In this document: positions 32,411 through 41,202 of the stretch, in pieces
Layout: each line of letters begins with the position of its first letter
Position numbering within the stretch: the stretch's first letter is position 1
Source of the DNA: Candidatus Rifleibacteriota bacterium
GTDB lineage: Bacteria > Muiribacteriota > Ozemobacteria > Ozemobacterales > Ozemobacteraceae
DNA: 58,549 nucleotides
Direction: 5' to 3'
NCBI GenBank assembly: GCA_015233155.1
Contig: JADFYG010000040.1
Location: 476 to 59,024 of the forward strand
Position numbers and translations under genes: made by a program
The notes under the pieces: generated by a model
Databases searched by the model: none
What the model was told of the DNA's origin: nothing
The model's input: the letters and a program-made list of their open reading frames with translations, nothing else

Positions 32411-34357
32411 ATGAAAAGCATTCCCCCTCTTCCAGAAAATGAGAGGTCGGTGGAAGGGCTCTTCGTTTCCGAGGTGCGCGACTCAGTCGCGACCCCGTCC
32501 CAGGAAGGTTTCTGGCGGCGTTTTTTCGCATTTTCCGGTCCTGCGTTCATGGTTTCCGTCGGTTACATGGATCCCGGGAACTGGGCAACGGATATCGCCG
32601 GAGGTGCCAGATTCGGTTATCGCCTGATCTGGGTGATCTTACTGGCCAACCTTATGGCTATTTTATTACAGACGCTGGCCGCGAGATTCGGGATTGCGAC
32701 TGGGCGTGATCTTGCCCAGGCATGCAGGGAGTATTATCCGGCGCCGGTAACCTGGGTGCTTTGGTTCATATGTGAAATTGCCATCGGGGCTTGTGATCTG
32801 GCCGAAGTGATAGGTTCCGCCATTGGCCTGCATCTTCTTTTCGGGCTTCCCTTGATCTGGGGTGTTATTTTAACGGCTTTCGACGTGATTCTCCTGCTGA
32901 TGCTCCAGTCCTACGGAATACGGAAGCTGGAAGCCGTCATCGTTGTTCTCGTCGGAACAATCGGCGCATGTTTTGCCTGCGAACTGTTTATCTCCCGGCC
33001 GGCTTTGAACGGCATGCTCGACGGTTTCGTTCCATCAGGGCTATCCGGTGACGCGCTTTTCATCGCAATCGGAATCATCGGAGCGACGGTCATGCCGCAC
33101 AATCTGTATCTTCATTCCGCTCTTGTACAGTCCCGCGCCATATCTAAAACACCAGCCGGCCGAGATCAGGCGGCACGTTTCAATCTGATCGACTGCGTTG
33201 TCGCCATGAATGGAGCCTTCGTTGTGAATGCGGCGATTCTCATTCTCGCTGCCGCGGCTTTCCACATGACGGGGCATGCGGACATCGCTTCCATCCAGGA
33301 TGCTTATGCGCTTCTGGAGCCCCTTCTCGGATCAAAATTGGCTCCGCTCTGTTTCGCAGTCGCTCTTCTCGCTTCCGGGCAATCTTCCACGATAACCGGG
33401 ACTCTGGCCGGGCAGATCGTTATGGAAGGCTTTATCCGTTTTCGCATGCGACCGTGGTTACGGCGTCTCGCGACGCGTCTCATAGCAATTGTACCTTCGA
33501 TTATTGTCTTGTGGTGGAGGGGCAATTCGGGAGTTGACTCGCTTCTTATTGTTTCTCAGGTCATTCTCTCGCTGCAGCTTTCATTTGCCATAGTTCCGCT
33601 GATCCATTTCACGCGCGATCGCCGCTGGATGGGAAATATGATTACGCCGCTCTGGGCGCATATCCTTGCCTGGATTTCAGCCATGCTGATCATCGGACTG
33701 AATCTTAAACTGGTACTAGAGACGATACTGAGCGGGTTTTACGCGACGGGCATTGAAGGGGCGGTGGTTCGTTATCTTCTTCTTCCTGCCAGCATCTTTC
33801 TTGTTCCACTTCTGATCTGGATGATCTTCGAAAGTCGCTGGAAGGGGTTTCGCAAGAAAATTGTCCGGGCAATTACGCCGCATTTTCTCGAGGAAGTTCC
33901 ACTGGTCAGTTTTCCCCCGGATGCGCATAAAATCGGCGTCGTTATCGAAACCATACAGGAAGACGTTGAACTTCTTGCTCATGTTGTTCCTATGGCACGC
34001 GCATCACGGGCAGACATTGTTCTTATCAGTGTAATAGAAAGCGCTACCGGCCGATTCATCGGAGTTCTCGCGGATGATCGCGATGCCCGGGTCCACGGAG
34101 AGTATCTGGAAAATCTTCGAATCGAGGTGGAAAAAACGGGCCTCACCTGTAAAGCCTGCATTGGTTGCGGAGAGGCTGATGACGAAATCGCCGGAATAGC
34201 GACCACGGAAAAGATAGACCTTATTGTGCTGGGAAGTCGCGGCCAGCCGACGCTATGGAGCAGGCTCTTCGGTTCAACCGCATCTTTTATTCGCCGCTCG
34301 ACAGGAATTCCTGTATTTTCAGTTAATGTAAGCGGCTCTCACAGTCTCATCGAGTGA
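32411..34357 (+). CDS. mntH: NRAMP divalent-metal transporter fused to a universal stress domain
   Basis: A 648-residue fusion. Residues about 35-490 are an NRAMP transporter with about 11 helices and both metal-binding motifs, DPGN (54-57) and MPHN (about 228-231); these normally bind Mn2+ or Fe2+ during H+-driven uptake. Residues about 505-640 form a cytoplasmic UspA-like domain ending LGSRGQPTLWSRLFGSTASF, the phosphate-binding segment of ATP-binding Usp proteins. The fusion suggests nucleotide control of metal uptake. NRAMP-Usp fusions occur in other bacteria. Two dyads upstream may be operators. Confidence 0.9.
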   Translation: MKSIPPLPENERSVEGLFVSEVRDSVATPSQEGFWRRFFAFSGPAFMVSVGYMDPGNWATDIAGGARFGYRLIWVILLANLMAILLQTLAARFGIATGRDLAQACREYYPAPVTWVLWFICEIAIGACDLAEVIGSAIGLHLLFGLPLIWGVILTAFDVILLLMLQSYGIRKLEAVIVVLVGTIGACFACELFISRPALNGMLDGFVPSGLSGDALFIAIGIIGATVMPHNLYLHSALVQSRAISKTPAGRDQAARFNLIDCVVAMNGAFVVNAAILILAAAAFHMTGHADIASIQDAYALLEPLLGSKLAPLCFAVALLASGQSSTITGTLAGQIVMEGFIRFRMRPWLRRLATRLIAIVPSIIVLWWRGNSGVDSLLIVSQVILSLQLSFAIVPLIHFTRDRRWMGNMITPLWAHILAWISAMLIIGLNLKLVLETILSGFYATGIEGAVVRYLLLPASIFLVPLLIWMIFESRWKGFRKKIVRAITPHFLEEVPLVSFPPDAHKIGVVIETIQEDVELLAHVVPMARASRADIVLISVIESATGRFIGVLADDRDARVHGEYLENLRIEVEKTGLTCKACIGCGEADDEIAGIATTEKIDLIVLGSRGQPTLWSRLFGSTASFIRRSTGIPVFSVNVSGSHSLIE

Positions 34358-34422
34358 TGCGATTTAATCATAGATCTCGAAATCAATAAAGTGTAGAATC
34401 AATGAGAGCCAAAGGATGAGAA

Positions 34423-34662
34423 ATGACACCAAGAGTCGGACAAATCGGGCCTTACAGGTTTTACTTCTTCAGCCACGAGCCCAATGAACCCGCCCATATT
34501 CACGTGGATCGAGAGAAATTCTCTGCAAAATACTGGCTTGATCCTGTCAGTCTGGCACATAATATAGGCTTTTCTCCCACGGAATTGAAAAAAATCGAGT
34601 CGATCGTCAGTCGAAACAGCAAAGAATTTCTGGAGGTTTGGAATGAATTTTTCCAGTCTTAA
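34423..34662 (+). CDS. DUF4160 protein
   Basis: A 79-residue protein of the DUF4160 family, recognised by IGPYRFYFFSHEPNEPAHIH, the KYWLDPVSLA segment and the C-terminal FLEVWNEFF. Members are almost always encoded beside a DUF2442 gene, as here. The pair is often suspected of being a toxin-antitoxin-like module; that is inference. AAGGATGAGAA provides the ribosome site. It overlaps the next gene by 20 bases. Confidence 0.85.
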   Translation: MTPRVGQIGPYRFYFFSHEPNEPAHIHVDREKFSAKYWLDPVSLAHNIGFSPTELKKIESIVSRNSKEFLEVWNEFFQS

Positions 34663-34918
34663 TGCCGGTGAAATGGTGAAAGCCGTCAGATTTTCAAAGG
34701 AAACGATCGTGGTCGATCTGATGGATGGAAGGAGTATCTCCGCTCCGCTCACATGGTACCCGCGGTTGCTTCATGCCACGCCGGCACAGAGAAACAACTG
34801 GTCACTCTGCGGCGGCGGCTTTGGTATTCATTGGGAAGATCTTGATGAAGATCTTTCGACGCATGGACTTTTGCGGGGGGCTCCTGCGGCCAGGCCCAGA
34901 CCTGCACGGGCCGCGTGA
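34643..34918 (+). CDS. DUF2442 protein
   Basis: A 91-residue DUF2442 protein. Visible family features are the strand DLMDGRSISAPLTWYPRLL, then NWSLCGGGFGIHWEDLDEDL and STHGLLRG. The family usually binds the product of the neighbouring DUF4160 gene. The tail APAARPRPARAA is a low-complexity extension. Its GGAGG ribosome site lies inside the end of the DUF4160 gene, so translation is coupled. Confidence 0.85.
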   Translation: MNFSSLNAGEMVKAVRFSKETIVVDLMDGRSISAPLTWYPRLLHATPAQRNNWSLCGGGFGIHWEDLDEDLSTHGLLRGAPAARPRPARAA

Positions 34919-35165
34919 CTGTTCCGGGGCCGACGCTCAGTTGTGGCGGGTCGAAGAGTTGCCGAATCTGTTTCTGGCCTCACGCCTGCTGAAAGTAATG
35001 CGCAGCAAGGATCCCTGAATCGATATCTCCCTAGGACCATGTCTTAGGGCTTGTACTTCTGTACTTGTATTTCTTGACAGGCGCGTGAGAAGAAGTTAGC
35101 TTGACAAGATGGCAGTAGAAGCCTTTTCATACAAAGAAGGTTATTTCACATCAGGAGTTCCATGC

Positions 35166-37244
35166 ATGACAAAATTGGTTCCGTATCTTTCACTGATCTT
35201 CCTGTTTGCAGGCGTTGTATCTGGTTTTGCTCAGATGGCGACCCCCTCTGCGCAGTCGGGTTCCACCGAAAAGGTGGCTTCTGCTCCCCCTCTTTTGCAG
35301 TTTTCTTATTCGGTGGCGGACATCGACAAAGTCGCGTCGGCGGCTCGGCTGACTCTTGATTCAAAGCTTGAAGCGATCGTCAAGGTTCCCGCTGATGCAC
35401 GCACATTCGACAACACAATGCTGGCTTTGGAAAACGCGCTCGCCGATTATAACGACACAGTCACGATTCCCCAGTTCATGGCGAGCGTTTCCCCTGACAA
35501 AGCGACTCGCGATGCCGCAAGCAAGCTTGAGGAAGACTGCAGTTCATATCTGGTTGATATATCCAGCCGCCGCGATTTGTACAATGCGGTAAACGAGCTT
35601 GCTTCGACCTCTCCGAAACTCGCGTCAATTGATGCATTCCTGTTGGAGCGCACTCTGACTGACTTCAAGCGCAGCGGTTTGGGACTGCCCGAAAAGGAGC
35701 TCAATGAGTTCAAACAGCTCAAGAAAAAACTTGTCAGCATACAAATCGCATTTGCGAAAAACCTGCGCGATCTGAAGGATGGAATAGAAGTTACAAAAGA
35801 AGAGCTCGCAGGCTTGCCCGACGATTACATTGCAAAACTCGAAAAAACAAAAAGTGGTAACTTCTTTGTTTCTCTCGATTATCCGGAATACCTGCCGTTT
35901 ATGGACAACGCAAAGAATGAAGATGCGCGTAAAAAAATTGAATACAAGTTCAATAACCGCTGTGCCAGCGAAAATGTGGCGCTGTTCGAAGAGGCACTGC
36001 AGTTGCGCGATTCAATGGCTAAAATGCTCGGATACAAAAACCATGCGGAATTTGTTCTCGCGGATCACATGGCCAGAAAGCCTGAGACTGTCGTTTCCTT
36101 CCTCGATCGTCTGCGTGAGAAGCTCGCTCCCAAAGGCAAAGAGGAACTCGCTTCCCGCCTGGAACTGAAGGCGAAGGAAATAAAAGCTCCCGCCCAAAAA
36201 GAAATGAATGCATGGGATTGGAGATTCTGGAACAATCAGTTCCGCAAGTTGAATCTCGAACTCGACGAAGAAAAAGTAAAACAGTATTTCCCGCTCGAAA
36301 TAGTTGTACCAGGGATGCTGGGAATATTTGAAGAGATATTCGAAGTCAAATTCGTGAAGGCCGATCTGCCTGTCTGGCACCCGGATGTCGTCGGATATGA
36401 AGTCAAGGACAAGGATGGCAGCCTCATAGGGTATTTTTATCTGGATTTGTTTCCCCGCGATGGCAAATACAAGCACATGGCCTGTTTTGATATCCGGAAG
36501 GGACGCCGTCTGGCTGATGGCAGCTATCAAAAGCCCGCAGCCGCCATTGTCGGCAATTTTCCGAAACCCAGTAAAGACTCTCCGTCCCTGTTCAGTCATA
36601 ACGATGTGGAAACGATCTTTCATGAATTCGGACACACGTTGCATAATCTTTTCTCGCTTTCTCCATATGAAAGCTTTTCCGGAACCAGCGTCGATCAGGA
36701 TTTTGTCGAAGCCCCCTCGACTTTACTGGAAAACTGGGTTTGGCGTCCGGAAGTCCTCAAGCGCGTTTCCGGGCACTACAAGAACCATGACGAAAAACTG
36801 CCTGATGATCTTATCAAGCGTATGATCGATAACAGGAACTTCGATGCCGGTATGTTCCAGTTACGACAGCTATTCTTCAGCATCTTCGACATGAATATTC
36901 ACACAACCATGTTGAAAAACACGACTGATGTGTACAAGAATCTGATGAAGGACGTCATGTTTATTCCGATGACGGATGGCGTGCATCCGCAGGCAAGTTT
37001 CGGTCATTTGATGGGTGGATATGACGCCGGGTATTACGGATATCTGTGGGCCCGTGTAATCTCCTCGGACATCTTCTCGGAATTCGAGAAGAATGGCTTG
37101 TTTGATCCGAAAACCGGTCGCAAATACAGGGAGCTGATTCTTTCGAAGGGCCGCGTTCCCGATACCGATGCTCAGATCGAAACCTTCCTTGGACGAAAAT
37201 TCAATGAGGACGCATTCCTGCGTAACTATGGCCTTCTGAAATAA
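35166..37244 (+). CDS. Exported M3-family oligopeptidase
   Basis: A 692-residue zinc metallopeptidase of family M3 (oligopeptidase A / dipeptidyl carboxypeptidase / thimet group). The active site is HEFGHTLH near 486-493, with Glu of DFVEAPS about 25 residues later as third ligand. The C-terminal segment DAGYYGYLWARVISSDIFSE also matches. Unlike most M3 enzymes it starts with a signal peptide (1-23, MTKLVPYLSLIFLFAGVVSG), so it should act in the periplasm or outside. ATG 35166 is chosen because CAGGAG lies 8 bases upstream. It cleaves short peptides; a terminator follows. Confidence 0.93.
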   Translation: MTKLVPYLSLIFLFAGVVSGFAQMATPSAQSGSTEKVASAPPLLQFSYSVADIDKVASAARLTLDSKLEAIVKVPADARTFDNTMLALENALADYNDTVTIPQFMASVSPDKATRDAASKLEEDCSSYLVDISSRRDLYNAVNELASTSPKLASIDAFLLERTLTDFKRSGLGLPEKELNEFKQLKKKLVSIQIAFAKNLRDLKDGIEVTKEELAGLPDDYIAKLEKTKSGNFFVSLDYPEYLPFMDNAKNEDARKKIEYKFNNRCASENVALFEEALQLRDSMAKMLGYKNHAEFVLADHMARKPETVVSFLDRLREKLAPKGKEELASRLELKAKEIKAPAQKEMNAWDWRFWNNQFRKLNLELDEEKVKQYFPLEIVVPGMLGIFEEIFEVKFVKADLPVWHPDVVGYEVKDKDGSLIGYFYLDLFPRDGKYKHMACFDIRKGRRLADGSYQKPAAAIVGNFPKPSKDSPSLFSHNDVETIFHEFGHTLHNLFSLSPYESFSGTSVDQDFVEAPSTLLENWVWRPEVLKRVSGHYKNHDEKLPDDLIKRMIDNRNFDAGMFQLRQLFFSIFDMNIHTTMLKNTTDVYKNLMKDVMFIPMTDGVHPQASFGHLMGGYDAGYYGYLWARVISSDIFSEFEKNGLFDPKTGRKYRELILSKGRVPDTDAQIETFLGRKFNEDAFLRNYGLLK

Positions 37245-37265
37245 TCTGAGCGTTGCTTTTTGTAG

Positions 37266-37303
37266 AAAACACCTGAAGCGGTTTTTGCCGCTTCAGGTGT
37301 TTT
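37266..37303 (+). terminator. Rho-independent terminator
   Basis: AAACACCTGAAGCGG and CCGCTTCAGGTGTTT form a strong stem around a TTTTTG loop, ending in TTTT. It lies after the M3 peptidase gene and just before the next gene's start, so it insulates the two. Confidence 0.88.
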
Positions 37304-37319
37304 CATGTGGAGGATATTG

Positions 37320-38429
37320 ATGGAGTCGGGAAGACTGCGATTTTTTCTGGTTTTTGCCGCTATCGGAGTATTTCTTTCTGAGGCGTGTAGTTTCAATATA
37401 CCGTATGCGTTGGCTCTTCCGACTACTTATCCAGTGTATGGCCTCATTTTTCTGTTTACCATTGATGCCTTGGTGCGTTCCGGGGAACGACGTTTTTTTG
37501 CCTGGTATATCGGTGGCCTCTTCGTCGGTCTGATAACGGAAACATACGTCGCAAAGGTGGTTTTCTACGGGTTATCACCTGATGAGCCCCGCGTCTGGGG
37601 CTTGGCACCCCTTCAGATACTGTTTGTCGTCATGGGATTCCATCCATTTTTTTCATTCATGCTTCCTGCATATATTGCCCGCCGCTTGCTTGGCTTCCCA
37701 CTTCCGATATCCATCTCACGTTTTCGGGATCTTCTTGCACTGGCTGCGGCACCGATTTATACACTTACGGCCTTTGGGGTCGCTTCGCGTCGTCCCTGGT
37801 CTCCCGCAGCGGGGTTCCTCCTCTTTGCTGTTTCGGCCGCAATTCTCGTGGTCTGGGTCATCTGGCTTCGCCGTCGGGGTTACATCAAGGACATACGATT
37901 GACATCTGAAGAGCGTCGATGGGTCTGGTGGCGCGTCACCATTCCCATCTATCTGTTTTTTTTCTTCGCTGCCACCAATGATGATCACGGCGGAAAGCAT
38001 CTTCCTCCGTTTTTGCCGTGCGTGGCTGTCACAATTGTGATCGCGTTACTGCTCGTCGCCTGGTGGTATGTGGTTACCGGCCGCGTTCCTGGTATATTCA
38101 GACGAGAAGGCGAAGCGACCGGATATATCTCAAAAGGAAATGAGCTTTTTCCCCCCGAAGAAGTCGCCTCAGACGAAGTTGGCTTTGATCCTGTTTCCGT
38201 GTCATTCTGGCCGTTTCTGGCCTATATAGCCTGGATTCTGGCGATTCATGCCTTCGGTATGCTTTTCTGGTATAGTTCGGGCAGACCACTTTTTCCGGCA
38301 GCAGTTTTTTGCCTGGCTCTGATGCTCATTGGCATGGGATTAATTTCGACTCCATTGTCTCTGTATCATCTCGCAAAGTGCCTGCTCGAAAAGCATAGAA
38401 ACCAGAGTTATTTAATTCTCCGCCGGTGA
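37320..38429 (+). CDS. Multi-pass membrane protein of unknown function
   Basis: A 369-residue integral membrane protein with about nine or ten hydrophobic helices. GGAGG lies 6 bases before the ATG. The longest soluble segment (about 265-290) is acidic and falls between helices. Features such as TYPVYGLIFLFTIDALVRSG and a conserved-looking ETYVAKVVFYG are visible, but I do not recognise the family or any catalytic motif. It stands alone after a terminator. Confidence 0.7.
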   Translation: MESGRLRFFLVFAAIGVFLSEACSFNIPYALALPTTYPVYGLIFLFTIDALVRSGERRFFAWYIGGLFVGLITETYVAKVVFYGLSPDEPRVWGLAPLQILFVVMGFHPFFSFMLPAYIARRLLGFPLPISISRFRDLLALAAAPIYTLTAFGVASRRPWSPAAGFLLFAVSAAILVVWVIWLRRRGYIKDIRLTSEERRWVWWRVTIPIYLFFFFAATNDDHGGKHLPPFLPCVAVTIVIALLLVAWWYVVTGRVPGIFRREGEATGYISKGNELFPPEEVASDEVGFDPVSVSFWPFLAYIAWILAIHAFGMLFWYSSGRPLFPAAVFCLALMLIGMGLISTPLSLYHLAKCLLEKHRNQSYLILRR

Positions 38430-38433
38430 ATAG

Positions 38434-38550
38434 CTTGAATAGTCTGATTGCAACGAATCTCAGGGCTGGACTGCCGGGCCAGCAGGGAAAGCACATGGCA
38501 AAAAGCGGCGCGCTCGGCGGTCGCTGCCCTACCTGTCGAGAATTAAATGA
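38434..38550. repeat. Family B repeat, copy B2
   Basis: About 117 bases from CTTGAATAGTCTGATTGCAA to AATTAAATGA, aligned end to end with B1 (5552-5666). The first hairpin is changed to CTGGACTGCCGGGCCAG, but the stem is kept by paired changes. Like B1 it starts directly after a gene's stop codon. Confidence 0.7.
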
Positions 38551-38568
38551 CACGACATAGAAGCTGCG

Positions 38569-38597
38569 TTGTTTGAAAAAAATGATTTTGTTATACT
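38569..38597 (+). promoter_or_regulatory. Possible promoter directed toward a 46-codon frame
   Basis: TTGTTT (38569-38574) and TATACT (38592-38597) are separated by 17 bases on the plus strand. The only downstream plus-strand frame before an opposing gene is the 46-codon one at 38657. Confidence 0.3.
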
Positions 38598-38656
38598 GAA
38601 GGCGAGCAGGAAAACAGTAAAACAATTCTCCGGGAAGTTGCAGCAACTGCGCGCCT

Positions 38657-38797
38657 ATGGCGAGTTCAAATATGTCTCTTGTTCAGATGATGGGTGACGA
38701 GTATGACAAGACTCTCATGAAGGACCGCGAGCCGTCCAATCCTTTTTCTTGTGTGACTGCTCTTTTGCTTTCGAGCCACCCGCAAAAGATAAAATAA
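38657..38797 (+). CDS. Doubtful 46-residue reading frame
   Basis: The frame starts MASSNMSLVQMMGDEYDKTL and runs 46 codons, overlapping the 3' end of the opposing prepilin-like gene. It has a possible promoter upstream but no clear ribosome site. It could be a small protein, a remnant of a gene, or chance. I recognise no family. Confidence 0.2.
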   Translation: MASSNMSLVQMMGDEYDKTLMKDREPSNPFSCVTALLLSSHPQKIK

Positions 38798-39479
38798 ACG
38801 TTGAAAATCGCCAGAGCAAAGCTATTCCCACGAGGAGCAAAAATATACCCGTAATTAGAATCGGTCCGTAAAAAAAAAACAGAAATATGTAATGCCCAAC
38901 TCCAACACGGGTTATCAGTCGCGATGAACTGGCTGGAACCCGGTAAGGGCCATGTACTATGCAATTGATCAGCCGTGGTTCCGATCCAAGTTTAAATTCG
39001 AGCAAAGATCGCATTTCAGAAGAAGCATTAAACGTCTCACAATCTTCGAAGCCGACAGCGTATTCACGGCCTACTCCAGGGGGCAATGAATCCGGATCAG
39101 ACGCAATCGGAAGAGCTTCGTAAACACATTCCGGAACAATTCTAACAATATTCCTGGTGTGACTCACAATTGGATGTTGCAAAATTCCCCTGGTAACAAG
39201 CGCGCCATCTTTACGCAAATCGGTATCCGAAAAAGTGGCTACGTAATCCTTTCCGTCCCTCTGATTTCCTATGGCCTCTGCCACACTCTTGCGATCATCG
39301 AAACATGATCGACCGTTTTCATGAACGTCACTATAAGATAAATTCGGTCCGGCAATACCCAGTAAAATCCAAGCAATACCCCATACGATGAATAGCTCAA
39401 CCAGTGTGAAACCTCGTCTCAAATCACCAGTGGTAAAATCAGACAGGAGTTTCGAGGATAACCTCAAGTTCGAATACAC
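38715..39479 (-). CDS. Prepilin-like protein with a second membrane helix
   Basis: About 254 residues. The N-terminus has a canonical prepilin site: RRG followed by FTLVELFIVWGIAWILLGIA (Gly at -1, Glu at +5). Unusually, a second strong hydrophobic segment (FLFFFYGPILITGIFLLLVG and on, about 205-230) lies near the C-terminus, followed by a charged Lys-rich tail. Ordinary pilins have only the N-terminal helix. The GTG at 39479 has AAGGGA 8 bases upstream; an upstream GTG at 39509 is possible. It is isolated from other pilus genes. Whether it enters a filament is doubtful because of the extra helix. Confidence 0.65.
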   Translation of the reverse strand: MYSNLRLSSKLLSDFTTGDLRRGFTLVELFIVWGIAWILLGIAGPNLSYSDVHENGRSCFDDRKSVAEAIGNQRDGKDYVATFSDTDLRKDGALVTRGILQHPIVSHTRNIVRIVPECVYEALPIASDPDSLPPGVGREYAVGFEDCETFNASSEMRSLLEFKLGSEPRLINCIVHGPYRVPASSSRLITRVGVGHYIFLFFFYGPILITGIFLLLVGIALLWRFSTFILSFAGGSKAKEQSHKKKDWTARGPS

Positions 39480-39589
39480 AGGATCTTCCCTTGGTGAAAA
39501 TATATGCACTCAAGTCTCAGTTAGCCCTATACATGTGGTCGATCCGGAGGATTCCCCAGGGAGTGCGCACGAACTTGGTGTGATTGGTA

Positions 39590-40852
39590 TTACTGGAATA
39601 CGGGGGCATACGTTTCGGCAAAAGCCTCGAGAGCCGCTTCAAAACAGGCAAATGGCGGATTCACGAGACCGGCGCCGACCTGACCGATACCTGCCCGACA
39701 ATGAGCAATGCCAGTATTGATCTGGGGTAGAATGTCGCGTTCGCATACCTTCAACAGATTGATGCCTGTCGGAGAGCCGCGGAAATCGAGTGCCGGGATC
39801 TGAAACGATTCTGACTCGGCTTCCGTGATTTCATACATGCGGTTCGTTATTTCATAGGCCTGGCTCGCGCTGCCGCCTACGAATCGGACAATCGCCGGAG
39901 CTGCCGCCATCGAAAATGCGCCCAGACCCGCCGTCTCCGTGATCGCTGAATCGCCAAGGTCCGGGTTGCAGTCAGCGTCGGAATAACCGGGAAACAACAA
40001 TCCCTTTACCATCTGTGCGGGCCCGGTGAACCAGCGCTCCTGCAATCCTGCAACGCGGATTCCGAAGTCGGTGCCGTTGCGGGACATCGTCGTGACAATC
40101 GTCGAGCCCTTTATCCATTCGGCGGCTTGCAGCATGGCCTTTGCCGCTGGCATGCTGAGATTCAGAAAAAAATGATCGTTGGAGGTAATGAACTCTAAAA
40201 CCTTCTTTTTGTCAGCGTCACGGAACTTGGTATCAACGATTGCAGGCGCTATTTCTCGGAAAAAGAGTGATGTTCCGGCGCGATTGCGATTATGAACCTC
40301 ATCTCCCATCTGTAATGCCTGGGCAATCAGGCTCTTGAGGTTGATCTCGCCGCGCAGTTCAAGAGCTGCGGCAATCACCGGTCCCAGTATATCCTGCATC
40401 CAGCGAAGGCGGTCGATGACCTCTGGGGAGAAGGCGCCGAAACGCAGAACTTTTCCCAACCCTTCGTTGAGTGTGCAGTATGTGCGGTTGCCATGGGTCT
40501 TGTTTTCGATGATCCAAACCGGCATGTTGGCAGTTGCGACACCTGCCATCGGACCGACTCCGCTATGCTCATGCCACGGTGCAAAGACAATATCGCGGCT
40601 TGCGGCGAGCTTTTCCGCGGAAGCTTGATCTTTGGCTAGGCCCTGATAAATGATACCGCCTATGACAGCCCCGCGCATTGGGCCGGACATGCGGTCCCAT
40701 GTTATTGGCGGCCCGGCGTGCAAAATCATGTTCTCGCGCATTCCAGGCACTACGTCTCGCGCCACGCCGACTCCTTTGATAATCGGCTGCGCGGCCTGTA
40801 TGAGCTTGATCGCTTCTTTATTGGCGAGTTCAATATTCACGTTATTTACCAT
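39590..40852 (-). CDS. allG: DUF1116 protein, oxamate carbamoyltransferase subunit AllG (YlbE)
   Basis: A 420-residue DUF1116 protein, equal in length to E. coli YlbE. Recognised by GVGVARDVVPGMRENMILHA, GPPITWDRMSGPMRGAVIGG, APWHEHSGVGPMAGV and SRNGTDFGIRVAG. Established knowledge: YlbE acts with FdrA and YlbF as oxamate carbamoyltransferase (AllFGH), which splits oxalurate into oxamate and carbamoyl phosphate in anaerobic allantoin degradation. The FdrA-tail gene ends 9 bases upstream and fdrA lies before that. AAGG lies some way ahead of the ATG. Confidence 0.88.
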   Translation of the reverse strand: MVNNVNIELANKEAIKLIQAAQPIIKGVGVARDVVPGMRENMILHAGPPITWDRMSGPMRGAVIGGIIYQGLAKDQASAEKLAASRDIVFAPWHEHSGVGPMAGVATANMPVWIIENKTHGNRTYCTLNEGLGKVLRFGAFSPEVIDRLRWMQDILGPVIAAALELRGEINLKSLIAQALQMGDEVHNRNRAGTSLFFREIAPAIVDTKFRDADKKKVLEFITSNDHFFLNLSMPAAKAMLQAAEWIKGSTIVTTMSRNGTDFGIRVAGLQERWFTGPAQMVKGLLFPGYSDADCNPDLGDSAITETAGLGAFSMAAAPAIVRFVGGSASQAYEITNRMYEITEAESESFQIPALDFRGSPTGINLLKVCERDILPQINTGIAHCRAGIGQVGAGLVNPPFACFEAALEAFAETYAPVFQ

Positions 40853-40861
40853 GATTGCAGT

Positions 40862-41065
40862 TCATCCTTTGCTTGTATGAAAAACTTCCTGGGAGTGCTC
40901 AATGCGTTCGAGCAGAGCCGCGATCTTTTTATTTCCGCCGGCTGGTGGACGCCATTCAACGTGGATAACAGGTACACCCTGCTTCTTGAGGTCATCGGCA
41001 AAACTGGGAATGCCGACATTGATTACCTTGACCGGCTGATTGAACAGATCGTTTAGTTGAATCAT
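40862..41065 (-). CDS. Separate FdrA C-terminal tail protein
   Basis: A 67-residue protein whose core (VKVINVGIPSFADDLKKQGV, then PVIHVEWRPPAGGN) matches the C-terminal segment of full-length FdrA proteins. The FdrA gene just upstream lacks this segment, so the tail is encoded separately here. Comparable stand-alone 'FdrA domain' proteins exist in other bacteria. AAAGGAG lies 9 bases before the ATG. It lies between fdrA and allG in the same direction, with 137 and 9 base gaps. It probably restores the missing part of the complex. Confidence 0.75.
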   Translation of the reverse strand: MIQLNDLFNQPVKVINVGIPSFADDLKKQGVPVIHVEWRPPAGGNKKIAALLERIEHSQEVFHTSKG

Positions 41066-41202
41066 CTCATGAAACTCCTTTGTTTTCCTGCACTACAAAT
41101 TTCAAAACTGCTTTAACGAAATAGATAGAGAAAAACGAAAAGGGATTAACCGCCGAGGCGCAGATAACTTCGGTAGTGGGGTAATACTACCCATTTCCCG
41201 CG

